Assembly (NCBI GenBank): GCA_001725505.1 | Contig: MEGM01000014.1 | Coordinates: 1,240 to 38,674 of the forward strand | Source: Rubrivivax sp. SCN 70-15 | GTDB taxonomy: Bacteria; Pseudomonadota; Gammaproteobacteria; Burkholderiales; Burkholderiaceae_C | DNA: 37,435 bases | Reading direction: 5' to 3' | Shown: positions 28,232 through 35,912 of the stretch, in pieces | Position numbering within the stretch: position 1 is the first letter of the stretch | How the letters are laid out: each line of letters opens with the position of its first letter | The notes under the pieces: generated by a model | What the model was told of the DNA's origin: nothing | Databases searched by the model: none | What the model saw: the letters and a program-made list of their open reading frames with translations, nothing else | Position numbers and translations under genes: made by a program

Positions 28232-29125
28232 TCAAGGTTCGTGCGCCGTCGAGACCAGCACGTCGGTGCTGCCCTCGGCCAGCACGTGCCTGCTGACGCT
28301 GCCCAGCAGCAGGTCTTCGGTGGCCGACTGGCCGTGCTTGCCGAGCACGACCAGATCGCAGTCCCGCTCCTGCTCGTGCTCGACGATACGCTGCGACGCC
28401 TCGCCCTCGACGATGCAGGGCTCCCAGTCGCCCGGCTTCAGGCCGCCGGCCGCCGCCAGCTCGTGCACGCGCCGCGTGGCGTCGGCACGCGCCTGCTCGC
28501 GGTAGCGATCGATGGTCGTGGCGTCCACGCCGGCGAAATGGAGCTTCTCCTCGAACGGCACCTGGTAGGCGTTGAGCAGCAGCAGCCGCGCGTGCGGCGC
28601 GACGCGCCGCGCGAGCGTGACGGCGTGGGCCGACCAGGGCGAGAAGTCCAGCGCCACCAGCACGCGCCGGTAGGGCTCGTGCGGCGTCTGCCGCACGACG
28701 AGCACCGGCCGCGCCGTGCGGCGCAGCAGCCTCTCGGACGTGCTGCCCAGCACCAGCCGGCGCAGGTGGCCGGCGCCGCGCGCACCCAGCACGAGCAGGG
28801 ACGCATCCAGCGCTTCGGCCTCGCGGCCGATCTCGTCGAGTGCGGACCCGCTGGCCTGGGCCGTGCGGATGCTGACGTGGCGGCTCGCCTGCAGCTCCGT
28901 GGCGAGCTGCCCGAGTTGCCTGCGGGCATCGTCCTGCAGTCGCTGCTCCAGCGCGTGGCCCGTGCCCAGCCACAGGCGAAGCTGCTGCAACGCGTCGCCG
29001 GGCAGCACGTGCATCAGCGTCAGCGCGCTGCCGGTCTCGCGTGCCAGGCGCGCGGCACGGTCGGCTGCGTGCCGGGCGGGCACCGAGAAGTCGGTGGCTG
29101 CGAGGATGGGGCCGCGATGCGTCAT
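28232..29125 (-). CDS. Tandem universal stress protein (two UspA domains)
   Basis: A 297-residue cytoplasmic protein of two UspA domains (about residues 4-146 and 150-294). Each ends in the ATP-binding signature G-x2-G-x9-G-S: GARGAGHLRRLVLGS in the first and GKHGQSATEDLLLGS in the second. Both domains should therefore bind nucleotide. Tandem UspE-like proteins respond to energy and envelope stress. It is 18 bp downstream of the CBS-domain gene and last of the four-gene minus-strand operon that starts with the Ca2+-type ATPase. A nucleotide-sensing role over the transporters is an attractive inference. Confidence 0.93.
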   Translation of the reverse strand: MTHRGPILAATDFSVPARHAADRAARLARETGSALTLMHVLPGDALQQLRLWLGTGHALEQRLQDDARRQLGQLATELQASRHVSIRTAQASGSALDEIGREAEALDASLLVLGARGAGHLRRLVLGSTSERLLRRTARPVLVVRQTPHEPYRRVLVALDFSPWSAHAVTLARRVAPHARLLLLNAYQVPFEEKLHFAGVDATTIDRYREQARADATRRVHELAAAGGLKPGDWEPCIVEGEASQRIVEHEQERDCDLVVLGKHGQSATEDLLLGSVSRHVLAEGSTDVLVSTAHEP

Positions 29126-29143
29126 GGTCTCGTCTGCCGTTTC

Positions 29144-29785
29144 CTAACCCCAGAGATCCAGCGGCGGGTCGGTCGCCAGTGCGCGCAGCAGGTCGGTGCG
29201 CGAGACGAAGCCGAGGACGCGGCCGCTGTCGTCGGCCACCGGCACGCCGGGCAGGCCGGTGTCCAGCAGCAGCGCCGCGACGCGGCGCAGGTCGGTGCCG
29301 GGCGCAGTGCTGGGCACGGGCGACCACATCACCGCCCTGACCGGCTGCGCCAGGCGGGCCAGTTCCGCCGCCGTGCCGGGCGGCGCCAGCGCAGCGGCCG
29401 GCATCAGCTCCGTCCGGCCCACCAGCCCGACCAGGGCGCCGCCCGCATCCACCACCGGCGCCTGGCCGATGCCATGCTGCGCCAGCAGCTGCCAGGCGTC
29501 GCGCAGCGTGGCGTCGGCCGGCACCGTGAGCGCCGGGCTGCGCATCACGTCGGCAGCGCAGCGCAGCGGCTGGCGCACGCGCGTGGCCGTGGCCTGGCCA
29601 TAGGCCTGCGCGACCTCGTGCCCGACGTCGCGGCCGCCGGCCTGCGGCGCCGTCTGGGGGTCGGCCTCGGCCGCGACGGGTGCCACGCGCCGCACACGCG
29701 TGACGCCGCTCACCGAGAGCTGCTGCCGCAGCTGCTCCAGGCTGCCCGAGAACAGGCGCCCCTCGACGCCATGGACATGAAACAT
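29144..29785 (-). CDS. CBS-domain pair protein
   Basis: A 213-residue protein. Residues 1-75 form an N-terminal region beginning MFHVHGVEGRLFSGSLEQLR, also seen, as far as I recall, in betaproteobacterial CBS proteins of this size. Two CBS domains follow (about 83-138, VMRSPALTVPADATLRDAW; and about 148-210, MWSPVPSTAPGTDLRRVAAL), each with a hydrophobic strand and a final G.(V/L)GF/LV.R(T) turn. CBS pairs bind adenine nucleotides and often regulate ion transporters. It sits between a CaCA exchanger (30 bp upstream) and the Usp gene (18 bp downstream), with a GGGAG/GAGG ribosome-binding site. An energy-sensing regulator of the exchanger or ATPase is plausible but unproven. Confidence 0.9.
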   Translation of the reverse strand: MFHVHGVEGRLFSGSLEQLRQQLSVSGVTRVRRVAPVAAEADPQTAPQAGGRDVGHEVAQAYGQATATRVRQPLRCAADVMRSPALTVPADATLRDAWQLLAQHGIGQAPVVDAGGALVGLVGRTELMPAAALAPPGTAAELARLAQPVRAVMWSPVPSTAPGTDLRRVAALLLDTGLPGVPVADDSGRVLGFVSRTDLLRALATDPPLDLWG

Positions 29786-29815
29786 CGCCTCGTCTCCCGT
29801 TGGCGGCGTGTGGCC

Positions 29816-30820
29816 TCAGGCACCGCCCAGATAGACCAGGGCCACGTTGACGACGTAGGCCGCCACGAGTCCCACGCTGACCCAGCCGACGACGCGCAGC
29901 GCGCGCCCCTGCGGCCGCATCACCAGGCCGATGATGACCAGGCCCGTCATCACCAGCGCCGTCACGGCGGTGCCGGCGTGCGCGGGCGACGCGTCGGCGA
30001 GCAAGGGGCCGCGGACGTAGAACGCGTCGTCCACGGCCAGGATCACGACGTTGAACAGGTTGCTGCCGAGCAGGTTGCCGATCGCCATGTCCAGCGCGCC
30101 CAGGCGCAGCGCGCCGAGCGTCACGGCCATCTCCGGCAGCGTGGTCACGACGGCCATGAACACGGTGCCGACGAAGCTGCGCGACAGCCCCAGCGCCTGC
30201 GCCAGTCCGTCGGCCACCTCGGGCAGCCAGCTGCCGGCCGCCAGCACCACCAGCGCGGACAGGCCGAAGCGGCGCCATTCGCGCCGGGCCTGCCCTGGCA
30301 GGGCGGGCGTGCGCACCACGGCGGCGCCGGCCAGGGCGCGGCGCTCGTGCCCGTGCACGCCCTTCAGCGCCAGCAGGTACAGCGCCAGCAGCAAGGGGCT
30401 GTAGACGCCCACGTGCAGCACCGCAGGCGCGCGCGCGCCGGTGAGCAGGCTCAGCGCGACGAAGCCCAGCATCACGACGCCGAAGCCGGCCGACAGCAGG
30501 TGCGTCGTGCTCGCCCGGGCGTACATCGGCTGGTGGCGCTGCAAGGCGTCGACGACGACCAGGAACAGCAGGTTGACGACGCAGGCCCCGAGCGCATTGC
30601 CCACCGCCAGGTTGGGTGCGCCGACGACCGCCACCGCGCTGATGCCCGAGGCCAGCTCGGGCAGCGAGGTCACCGTGGCCAGCAGCGCCAGGCCGACCCA
30701 GCCGCGCCCCCAGCCGTAGGCGTCGGCGAGCGCATCGGCGCTGCCGCTGAGCAGATAGCCCGCGCGCGCGATCAGCGCGGCGCAGACGGCAAACTGGAGC
30801 AGCAGCCAGGCGATCGTCAT
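29816..30820 (-). CDS. CaCA-family cation exchanger (second)
   Basis: A 334-residue inner-membrane antiporter with about ten helices and two alpha repeats. The first has ATVTSLPELASGISA with GNALGACVVNLLF; the second has AVVTTLPEMAVTLGA with GNLLGSNLFNVVILAVDDAFY. The glutamates of both (S/T)LPE motifs are intact. The start is MTIAWLLLQF at 30820; upstream in-frame sequence overlaps the ATPase gene and is not family-like. It is only distantly similar to the CaCA protein at 19793, so the two are not a recent duplication. It follows the Ca2+-type ATPase by 23 bp, so a primary pump and a secondary exchanger are cotranscribed. Confidence 0.92.
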   Translation of the reverse strand: MTIAWLLLQFAVCAALIARAGYLLSGSADALADAYGWGRGWVGLALLATVTSLPELASGISAVAVVGAPNLAVGNALGACVVNLLFLVVVDALQRHQPMYARASTTHLLSAGFGVVMLGFVALSLLTGARAPAVLHVGVYSPLLLALYLLALKGVHGHERRALAGAAVVRTPALPGQARREWRRFGLSALVVLAAGSWLPEVADGLAQALGLSRSFVGTVFMAVVTTLPEMAVTLGALRLGALDMAIGNLLGSNLFNVVILAVDDAFYVRGPLLADASPAHAGTAVTALVMTGLVIIGLVMRPQGRALRVVGWVSVGLVAAYVVNVALVYLGGA

Positions 30821-30843
30821 CGGCGGGTCCGGTTCACGGGCTC

Positions 30844-33510
30844 TCAGCGCAGGCGCCGCCGCCAGGCCTTCTCGACCTCGACCGCGCCGAACACCGCGCC
30901 GGCGCAGGCGAAGCACAGCGCCAGCTCGGGCCCGGACAGCGGCGCGGTCCGGAACACCGGCTGCAGCCAGGGGACGTAGATCGTCGCCAGCTGCAGCACC
31001 AGCGTCGATGCCACGGCGTAGAGCAGCGGCCGGTTGCTGAGCAGGCCCTGCGTGACCAGCGACTCGGTCTCCGAGCGGATCGCCAGCACGTGCGCCATCT
31101 GCGCCAGCGTCAGCACGGTGAAGACCATCGTCTGCCAATGCGGGAAGCCGTCGGCCGGACCGCCGGTGCCGCCCGCCAGCGCCCAGGCCTGGACGCCCAG
31201 GCACAGGCCGGCGATGAGCAGCCCGACCCACAGCGTGTGCTGCCACAGCCCATGCGCGAACACGCTCTCGCGCGGCGGCCGCGGCGGGCGCTGCATCACG
31301 CCGCGCTCGGCCGGCTCGGCGGCGAGTGCCAGGCCGGGCAGGCCGTCGGTGACGAGGTTGACCCACAGGATCTGGATCGGCAGCAGCGGGATCGGCAGGC
31401 CGATCAGCGGCGCCAGGAACAGGACCCAGATCTCGGCCGAGTTGCCGCTCATCGCGTAGCGGATGAACTTGCGGATGTTGTCGAAGATGCGCCGCCCTTC
31501 GCGCACCGCGCGGACGATGGTCGCGAAGTTGTCGTCGAGCAGCACCAGGCTGGCCGCTTCACGCGCGACATCGGTGCCCGAGAGGCCCATCGCGACGCCG
31601 ATGTCGGCCGCCTTCAGCGCTGGCGCGTCGTTGACGCCGTCGCCCGTCATCGCGACGACCTCGCCCTGCGCCTGCAGCGCGGCGACGATGCGGATCTTCT
31701 GCGCCGGGTCGACGCGGGCGAAGACCGAGACCCGCTCCAGCGCTTCGGCGAGCGCGGCGTCGGCCAGGCGCGCGATCTCGGCGCCGGTCAGCACCGCGGC
31801 GTCGTCGGCGTCGACCTCGGCGATGCCGAGGTCGCGCGCGATCGCCAGCGCCGTCTGCGGGTGGTCGCCGGTGATCATGATCGGCCGGATGCCGGCGGCG
31901 CGGCATTCGGCCACCGCGGCGCGCGCCTCCGGGCGCGGCGGGTCGCGCAGCGCGACCAGGCCGAGCAGCACCAGCTCCTGCTCCAGCGCCGACGCGTCGA
32001 GCGCTGCGGGGTCGCCGCTGCCGTCGCGCTCGGCGACCGCGAGCACGCGCATGCCCTGGCGCGCCAGAGCCTGCGCCGCCTGCAGCACGGCGGCGCCGTC
32101 CAGCGCCTGCACGCCGTCGGTCCCGAGCATCGCGCTGCAGCGCGCGAGCACCGCTTCCGGCGCACCCTTCACGAAGAGCTGCCAATGGCCGGGTGCGCCG
32201 CCGGCGTGCACCGTGCTCATGCACTTGCGCTCCGAGTCGAACGGGTGCTCGTGCAGGCGCGGCCGGCGTTGCTGGATCGCCGCGGCGTCCAGGCCCAGCG
32301 CGTCGGCATGTTCGGTGAGTGCGGTCTCGGTCGGGTCGCCGACCCAGCCCTGCGCGCCGCGGTGCGCGTCGTTGCACAGCACGGCCGCGGTCCACAGCCG
32401 CTCGTCGCTCGCGCCCCAGCTGCGCGTCGTCTGCACCTGCATCCGGTTCTGCGTCAGCGTGCCGGTCTTGTCGGTGCAGATCGCCGTCACCGAGCCCAGC
32501 GTCTCGACCGACGGCAGCCGGCGCACGAGCGCGTTGGCACGTGCCAGGCGCCGCGCGCCGAGTGCGAGCAGAACCGTCACGACCGCCGGCAAGGCCTCGG
32601 GAATCGCCGCCACCGCGAGGCTGATCGCGGTCAGCGCCATCAGCAGCACCGGCTCGCCGCGCAGCACGCCGGTCGTGAAGACGAGCGCGCAGATCGCGAG
32701 CACGACGAGCGCGAGCCGGCGCCCGAAGGCTTCGAGCCGGCGCTGCAGCGGCGTGCTGCGGTCACCGTCCTGCAGCAGCGCGGCGACGCGGCCGAGCGCG
32801 GTCTCGCGACCGGTGGCGACCGCGACGCCGGTGGCGCGGCCGTGGGTGACGATCGTGCCCTTGAAGGCCATGTTGACGAGGTCGCCGAGCGCGTAGTCGC
32901 CCTCGGCCGGCTGCGGCAAGTGCGCGCTGTGCTTCTCGACGCTGAGCGATTCGCCGGTCAGCGCCGACTCGTCGACGCGCAGTTGCGCGACGCGGTGCAG
33001 GCGCAGGTCCGCCGGCACGACGTTGCCGGCCTCGAGCAGCACCACGTCGCCGGGCACCAGGCGGTCGGCCTCGACGAGCGCGGGCTGGCCGTCGCGGTGC
33101 ACGGTGGCATGCGGGGTGGCGAGCCGGCCCAGCGCTTCCATCGCGCGGTCGGCGCGCCACTCCTGCGCGATCGAGATCGCCGCATTGAGAAGCAGGATCA
33201 CGAGGATCGCGAGCGCGTCGACCGCGTCGCCGACCACGCCAGACAGCAGCGCGGCGGCGAGCAGCACCAGGATCATGAAGTCGCGGAACGGCGCCAGCAG
33301 CCGCGACGCCCAGCTGCGCGGCGGCGCCTCGGGCAGCCGGTTCGGCCCGTGGCGCGCGCGCCGTTCGGTCACCTCGTCGGCGGCCAGGCCCTGGTCGAGA
33401 TCGACGCCCAGGCGGCGTGCGACCTCGGCGCTGCTGTGCAGGTGCGCCCCGGGCAGCGTCCGGGGCGCGGACGCGTCGGGTGCGGCGGTGGAGGCGGGCG
33501 GCGCAGCCAT
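30844..33510 (-). CDS. P2A-type cation-transporting ATPase (Ca2+-type)
   Basis: An 888-residue P-type ATPase of the SERCA/PMR1-like P2A class. Features in order are: N-terminal cation-ATPase domain; actuator TGES (185-188); M4 PEALP (304-308; PEGLP in SERCA); phosphorylation site DKTGTLTQN (Asp347); nucleotide-binding FVKGAPE (446-452); TGDH (547-550); hinge GDGVNDAP (623-630); M5 GNSAEIW with Asn690 and Glu693; and M6 NLVTDGLP (718-725) with Asn718 and Asp722. These are the Ca2+ ligands expected in M4, M5 and M6, so Ca2+ (or Mn2+) efflux is likely. The start is MAAPPASTAA at 33510; a 64-residue in-frame upstream extension is Arg/Ser-rich and not family-like. It is first in the operon with the CaCA, CBS and Usp genes. 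Confidence 0.94.
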   Translation of the reverse strand: MAAPPASTAAPDASAPRTLPGAHLHSSAEVARRLGVDLDQGLAADEVTERRARHGPNRLPEAPPRSWASRLLAPFRDFMILVLLAAALLSGVVGDAVDALAILVILLLNAAISIAQEWRADRAMEALGRLATPHATVHRDGQPALVEADRLVPGDVVLLEAGNVVPADLRLHRVAQLRVDESALTGESLSVEKHSAHLPQPAEGDYALGDLVNMAFKGTIVTHGRATGVAVATGRETALGRVAALLQDGDRSTPLQRRLEAFGRRLALVVLAICALVFTTGVLRGEPVLLMALTAISLAVAAIPEALPAVVTVLLALGARRLARANALVRRLPSVETLGSVTAICTDKTGTLTQNRMQVQTTRSWGASDERLWTAAVLCNDAHRGAQGWVGDPTETALTEHADALGLDAAAIQQRRPRLHEHPFDSERKCMSTVHAGGAPGHWQLFVKGAPEAVLARCSAMLGTDGVQALDGAAVLQAAQALARQGMRVLAVAERDGSGDPAALDASALEQELVLLGLVALRDPPRPEARAAVAECRAAGIRPIMITGDHPQTALAIARDLGIAEVDADDAAVLTGAEIARLADAALAEALERVSVFARVDPAQKIRIVAALQAQGEVVAMTGDGVNDAPALKAADIGVAMGLSGTDVAREAASLVLLDDNFATIVRAVREGRRIFDNIRKFIRYAMSGNSAEIWVLFLAPLIGLPIPLLPIQILWVNLVTDGLPGLALAAEPAERGVMQRPPRPPRESVFAHGLWQHTLWVGLLIAGLCLGVQAWALAGGTGGPADGFPHWQTMVFTVLTLAQMAHVLAIRSETESLVTQGLLSNRPLLYAVASTLVLQLATIYVPWLQPVFRTAPLSGPELALCFACAGAVFGAVEVEKAWRRRLR

Positions 33511-33869
33511 CGAGCGCTTACGCCGTGGTCGCCGCCGGGCCGGTCCAGCCGCCGGCAGCCTGTGGAAGGCCGCCCACTTTGCGACCGAGATCCGGGCCGG
33601 GCGTCGCGATGACGGCGCCGAACAGCGGGAACTGGCAGCAGAGCAGCATGGTTCGGGGGGCGGCAGACCTGGAAATGCGCGAGGATAGGGCCGCGTGGCC
33701 ATGCCGCGCTTGAGTCATGGCAACGCCGGGCCACTCGCTGCGGGGCCCGATTGAGTTCGATCAGCGGGAATTCATCGATCGGTTGCGTTGTCGGCGCATG
33801 AGGGTTCCAATGGCCCGAGCGGCGCCGCTCGGGCGCTGTCGTCGTTTTCAACTGCCCAGGAGTCATGCC
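33511..33869. other. 359-bp divergent intergenic region
   Basis: Lies between the divergent ATPase and DUF883 genes and must hold both promoters. No gene is evident. The only striking element is the 22-bp palindrome at 33813-33834 near the DUF883 start. Confidence 0.5.
33813..33834. promoter_or_regulatory. 22-bp perfect palindrome upstream of DUF883 gene
   Basis: GCCCGAGCGGC (33813-33823) is followed directly by its reverse complement GCCGCTCGGGC (33824-33834). It ends 35 bp before the DUF883 start codon. A TCGTCGTTTTC stretch follows within 15 bp, so as RNA it could be an intrinsic-terminator or attenuator-like stem in the leader. As DNA it could be an operator. Confidence 0.5.
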
Positions 33870-34196
33870 ATGGATACCACCACCGCCGAAACGGTCGAGT
33901 CGAGCGCACGCGAGCGCCTTGCCGCCGGCCTGCAGCAGATGGTCGACGAAGCAGAGCATCTGCTGAAGAACGCGCAGCGCAGCGGCAGCGACCAGTTGAG
34001 TGCCGCACGCGACAAGCTCGAGGTCCAGTTGCGCCGGGCCCGTGCCGAGCTCGACGAACTGCAGGACAAGGCGGTCTACCACGCCAAGCGCGCGGCGCGC
34101 GAGGCCGATCACGCGGTCCGCGAGCACCCGTATACGGCGATGGGCATCGCCGCGGGCGTCGGCCTGCTCGTCGGCATGCTGATCTCGCGCCGCTGA
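33870..34196 (+). CDS. yqjD: DUF883 (ElaB/YqjD-like) ribosome/membrane anchor protein
   Basis: A 108-residue protein. A long amphipathic, coiled-coil-prone region (about residues 10-85) precedes the family signature REHPYTAMGIAAGVGLLVGMLISRR at the C-terminus, which is a single membrane helix (about 88-105) closed by arginines. In E. coli, YqjD and ElaB are stationary-phase inner-membrane proteins that bind ribosomes and are linked to ribosome inactivation. ATG 33870 is in frame with the family start MDTTTAE; CAGGAG precedes it. It is followed within 5 bp by the yqjE-like gene. Presence of this and an HPF-like protein in the window gives two ribosome-silencing functions. Confidence 0.9.
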   Translation: MDTTTAETVESSARERLAAGLQQMVDEAEHLLKNAQRSGSDQLSAARDKLEVQLRRARAELDELQDKAVYHAKRAAREADHAVREHPYTAMGIAAGVGLLVGMLISRR

Positions 34197-34201
34197 TCGC
34201 G

Positions 34202-34591
34202 GTGGCGAACGCGAACCCTTCGCCGGGCTTGCTCGGCAGCCTGCGCGAGTTGCTCGGCGCGCTGCTCGACGTCGGCCAGACGAGGCTGGCGCTGGCGAGC
34301 ACCGAGCTCGAGGAAGAGCGGCTGCGGCTCGTCGAGTTGCTGCTCTGGGCGACGCTGGCGCTGTTCCTCGCCGGCATCGGCATCGTTCTCGCCGCATTGC
34401 TGCTCGTGCTGCTGTTCTGGGACGGGCCGCGCGAATGGGTGCTCGGCGGCATCACCGCCGCCTTCCTCGTCGGCGCCGGCGCCGCGCTGGCGGTATGGCG
34501 GCGCAAGGCGCACGACAAGCCGCCGCTCCTGGCCGCGACCCTGGCCGAGCTTCGGCGCGACCGCGACGCGTTGCGCCGGCCGCCGCCATGA
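34202..34591 (+). CDS. yqjE: YqjE-like (phage holin family, DUF1469) membrane protein
   Basis: A 129-residue protein. An amphipathic N-terminal helix (LLGSLRELLGALLDVGQTRLAL, about residues 9-30; only part is diagnostic) is followed by ELEEERLRLVELLLWATLAL and two membrane helices (about 48-70 and 77-97). A basic tail RRDRDALRRPPP ends it. The layout matches YqjE, despite the 'phage holin' family name. It starts at GTG 34202, the only suitable start close to the yqjD stop. The stop overlaps the next gene as ATGA. A role in stationary-phase membrane/ribosome anchoring is inferred from E. coli operon order. Confidence 0.85.
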   Translation: MANANPSPGLLGSLRELLGALLDVGQTRLALASTELEEERLRLVELLLWATLALFLAGIGIVLAALLLVLLFWDGPREWVLGGITAAFLVGAGAALAVWRRKAHDKPPLLAATLAELRRDRDALRRPPP

Positions 34592-34872
34592 TGCCGACCC
34601 GGCGCGAGCGCGCGGCGCAGCTCGCCGCGCGGCGCCTGGTGCTCGTCGCGAAGGCGCAGCGCGAGCGCGAGGCGGTGGCCGACCGCTGGCAGCGGATCGG
34701 CCCGAGCCTGGTCTGGATCGACCGGGGCTGGCGCGTCTGGCTCGTCGTCCGCGCCCACCCCTGGGCGGCGCTCGCGCCGCTGGCCGCGGTGCTCGCGCTG
34801 CGCCCGCGCTGGGCTTGGCGCGGCGCCGCCGCAGTGGCCGCGCTGGCACGGGCTCGACGCTTACTGCGGTGA
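34588..34872 (+). CDS. YqjK-like small protein
   Basis: A 94-residue basic protein. The N-terminal half is Arg/Ala/Gln-rich and helical (RRERAAQLAARRLVLVAKAQ). VRAHPWAALAPLAAVLALRP near residues 54-73 is a hydrophobic segment with a His-Pro-Trp turn like that in DUF883 C-termini. Position and size correspond to yqjK, third gene of the E. coli yqjDEK set. Sequence similarity cannot be judged reliably. ATG 34588 overlaps the yqjE stop, and ATG 34591 directly follows as an alternative. Confidence 0.7.
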   Translation: MMPTRRERAAQLAARRLVLVAKAQREREAVADRWQRIGPSLVWIDRGWRVWLVVRAHPWAALAPLAAVLALRPRWAWRGAAAVAALARARRLLR

Positions 34873-35016
34873 CCGCCGCGCCGGCCGGGCGATCTGGTCA
34901 TGCCGGCTTGCGATCGATTGACCAGGCATGGGCCGCTCGCTGCCCGCTGCGGCGGTTCGTTCTGCGTGCCTACATGGACGCGAGACCGCGACGGTGGGGC
35001 GCGCTGCTCCGCTCAT

Positions 35017-35038
35017 GCCAGGGGCTGCGGCCCCTGGC
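35017..35038. repeat. Hairpin with C(UGCG)G tetraloop
   Basis: GCCAGGGGC and GCCCCTGGC form a perfect 9-bp stem around TGCG. As RNA the loop is of the extra-stable UNCG type closed by C-G. The same loop closes the hairpin at 15374-15391. Confidence 0.6.
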
Positions 35039-35048
35039 GTTCGCCAGG

Positions 35049-35075
35049 CACGAACAGTCCACAGGACTGTTCGTG
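35049..35075. terminator. 12-bp perfect inverted repeat
   Basis: CACGAACAGTCC and GGACTGTTCGTG with a 3-nt loop. It is the longest perfect hairpin stem in the window and much less GC-rich than its surroundings. It is positioned for a bidirectional terminator between the yqjK-like and mobA genes, though no U-run follows. A mobile-repeat remnant is an alternative. Confidence 0.5.
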
Positions 35076-35303
35076 TCCGGGCTCACTCCCCCGCGTCGGG
35101 CTTCGCCCGCCGCTCCTCCTTTACTTCGCTCCGCAGCCGCCCCACCGTCCCGATCCGACACTGCGGTGGCAGGGCGCCGGTCGCGTACCGCCCAAGCCTG
35201 CGGCCACCCGCCGCCATTGGCTTGCGAGGTAGCAGCGCGGACGGCCGCTTCGGGCCGCGAGCCGACACAGGGCCTTTGTCGATGATCGATCGCGAAGGGG
35301 ATA

Positions 35304-35912
35304 TCAGGCGCCGCGCGAACCGGGCTGCAGTTGCTGCAGTTCGGCCATCGTGTTCGCGTTGAAGAAGGCCGTGGCGTCGTCGAACAGGACCTCGGTGCAG
35401 CGGTGCTGCGCGGTCCAGCGGTCGATCTTGCGCTCGCCCGCGTGCAGGTAGGCGACCAGGCTCTCGAGCAGCGTGCTGCGCAGCAGGCAGAACACCGGTT
35501 GCACCTGGCGTGCGCCGTTCTCGATCGTCGCGGCCATCGCGATCTCGGCGTCCCGAGCGGCCAGGGCCGCGGCCAGGCGCTCGACCAGGTCGGGCGGGAA
35601 GTCGGGCGTGTCGCAGGGCACCGTGACGAGATACGGTGTCTGGCAATGCTCGAGCCCGGCGAGCAGCCCGGCGAGCGGGCCGGGATAGTCGGCGAGCGGG
35701 TCGGGCCAGACCGGCACGCCCATGCTGTCGTAGGCGGCGAGGTTGCGGTTCGCGTTGATCATCGCGTGGCCGACCTGCGGCTGCAGGCGCAGCAGCGCAT
35801 GCAGCGCGAGCGGCAGGCCGCGATGGTTCTGCAGACCCTTGTCGACGCCGCCCATGCGGCTGCCGCGCCCGCCGGCGAGCACGAGGCCGGTGATGTCGTT
35901 GCGGTCGATCAT
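35304..35912 (-). CDS. mobA: Molybdenum cofactor guanylyltransferase
   Basis: Adds GMP to molybdopterin to make MGD, the precursor of the bis-MGD cofactor of formate dehydrogenases, in the cytoplasm. The 202 residues have the nucleotidyltransferase signature [16 protein letters not shown] (about 11-26), [19 protein letters not shown] (about 71-89) and VPCDTPDFP (about 98-106). The start at ATG 35912 overlaps the TorD-like stop (ATGA); a longer in-frame extension overlaps that gene and is not family-like. It is cotranscribed with a TorD-type chaperone and a ferredoxin-like gene, pointing to a molybdo-enzyme locus beyond the window edge. It could also serve the formate dehydrogenase at 10616-15120. 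Confidence 0.95.
   Translation of the reverse strand: MIDRNDITGLVLAGGRGSRMGGVDKGLQNHRGLPLALHALLRLQPQVGHAMINANRNLAAYDSMGVPVWPDPLADYPGPLAGLLAGLEHCQTPYLVTVPCDTPDFPPDLVERLAAALAARDAEIAMAATIENGARQVQPVFCLLRSTLLESLVAYLHAGERKIDRWTAQHRCTEVLFDDATAFFNANTMAELQQLQPGSRGA

Larger units (their letters stand above)
34873..35303. other. 431-bp non-coding region with three consecutive hairpins
   Basis: No gene is evident. It contains GCCAGGGGC-TGCG-GCCCCTGGC (35017-35038), CACGAACAGTCC-ACA-GGACTGTTCGTG (35049-35075, perfect 12-bp stem) and CGGGC-TTC-GCCCG (35097-35109). It lies between the yqjK-like 3' end and the mobA 3' end, so all three could act in transcript ends of convergent genes. It separates the stress block from the molybdenum-enzyme maturation genes. 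Confidence 0.6.

Noticed and set aside
27116-30979. A 1,287-codon open frame on the plus strand opposite the exporter, Usp, CBS and CaCA genes
   Set aside because: Low-complexity Arg/Gln/His-rich translation with no family features; it is the shadow of four recognisable minus-strand genes.
33811-33825. GG-N10-GC spacing resembling a sigma-54 promoter upstream of the yqjD-like gene
   Set aside because: It falls inside the 22-bp palindrome, the -12 element is not TTGC-like, and such spacing is frequent in GC-rich DNA.
34202-34591. A prophage remnant, suggested by the 'phage holin' family name
   Set aside because: The gene is the yqjE member of a yqjD-yqjE-yqjK-like chromosomal set; no phage structural, integrase or lysis genes are present.
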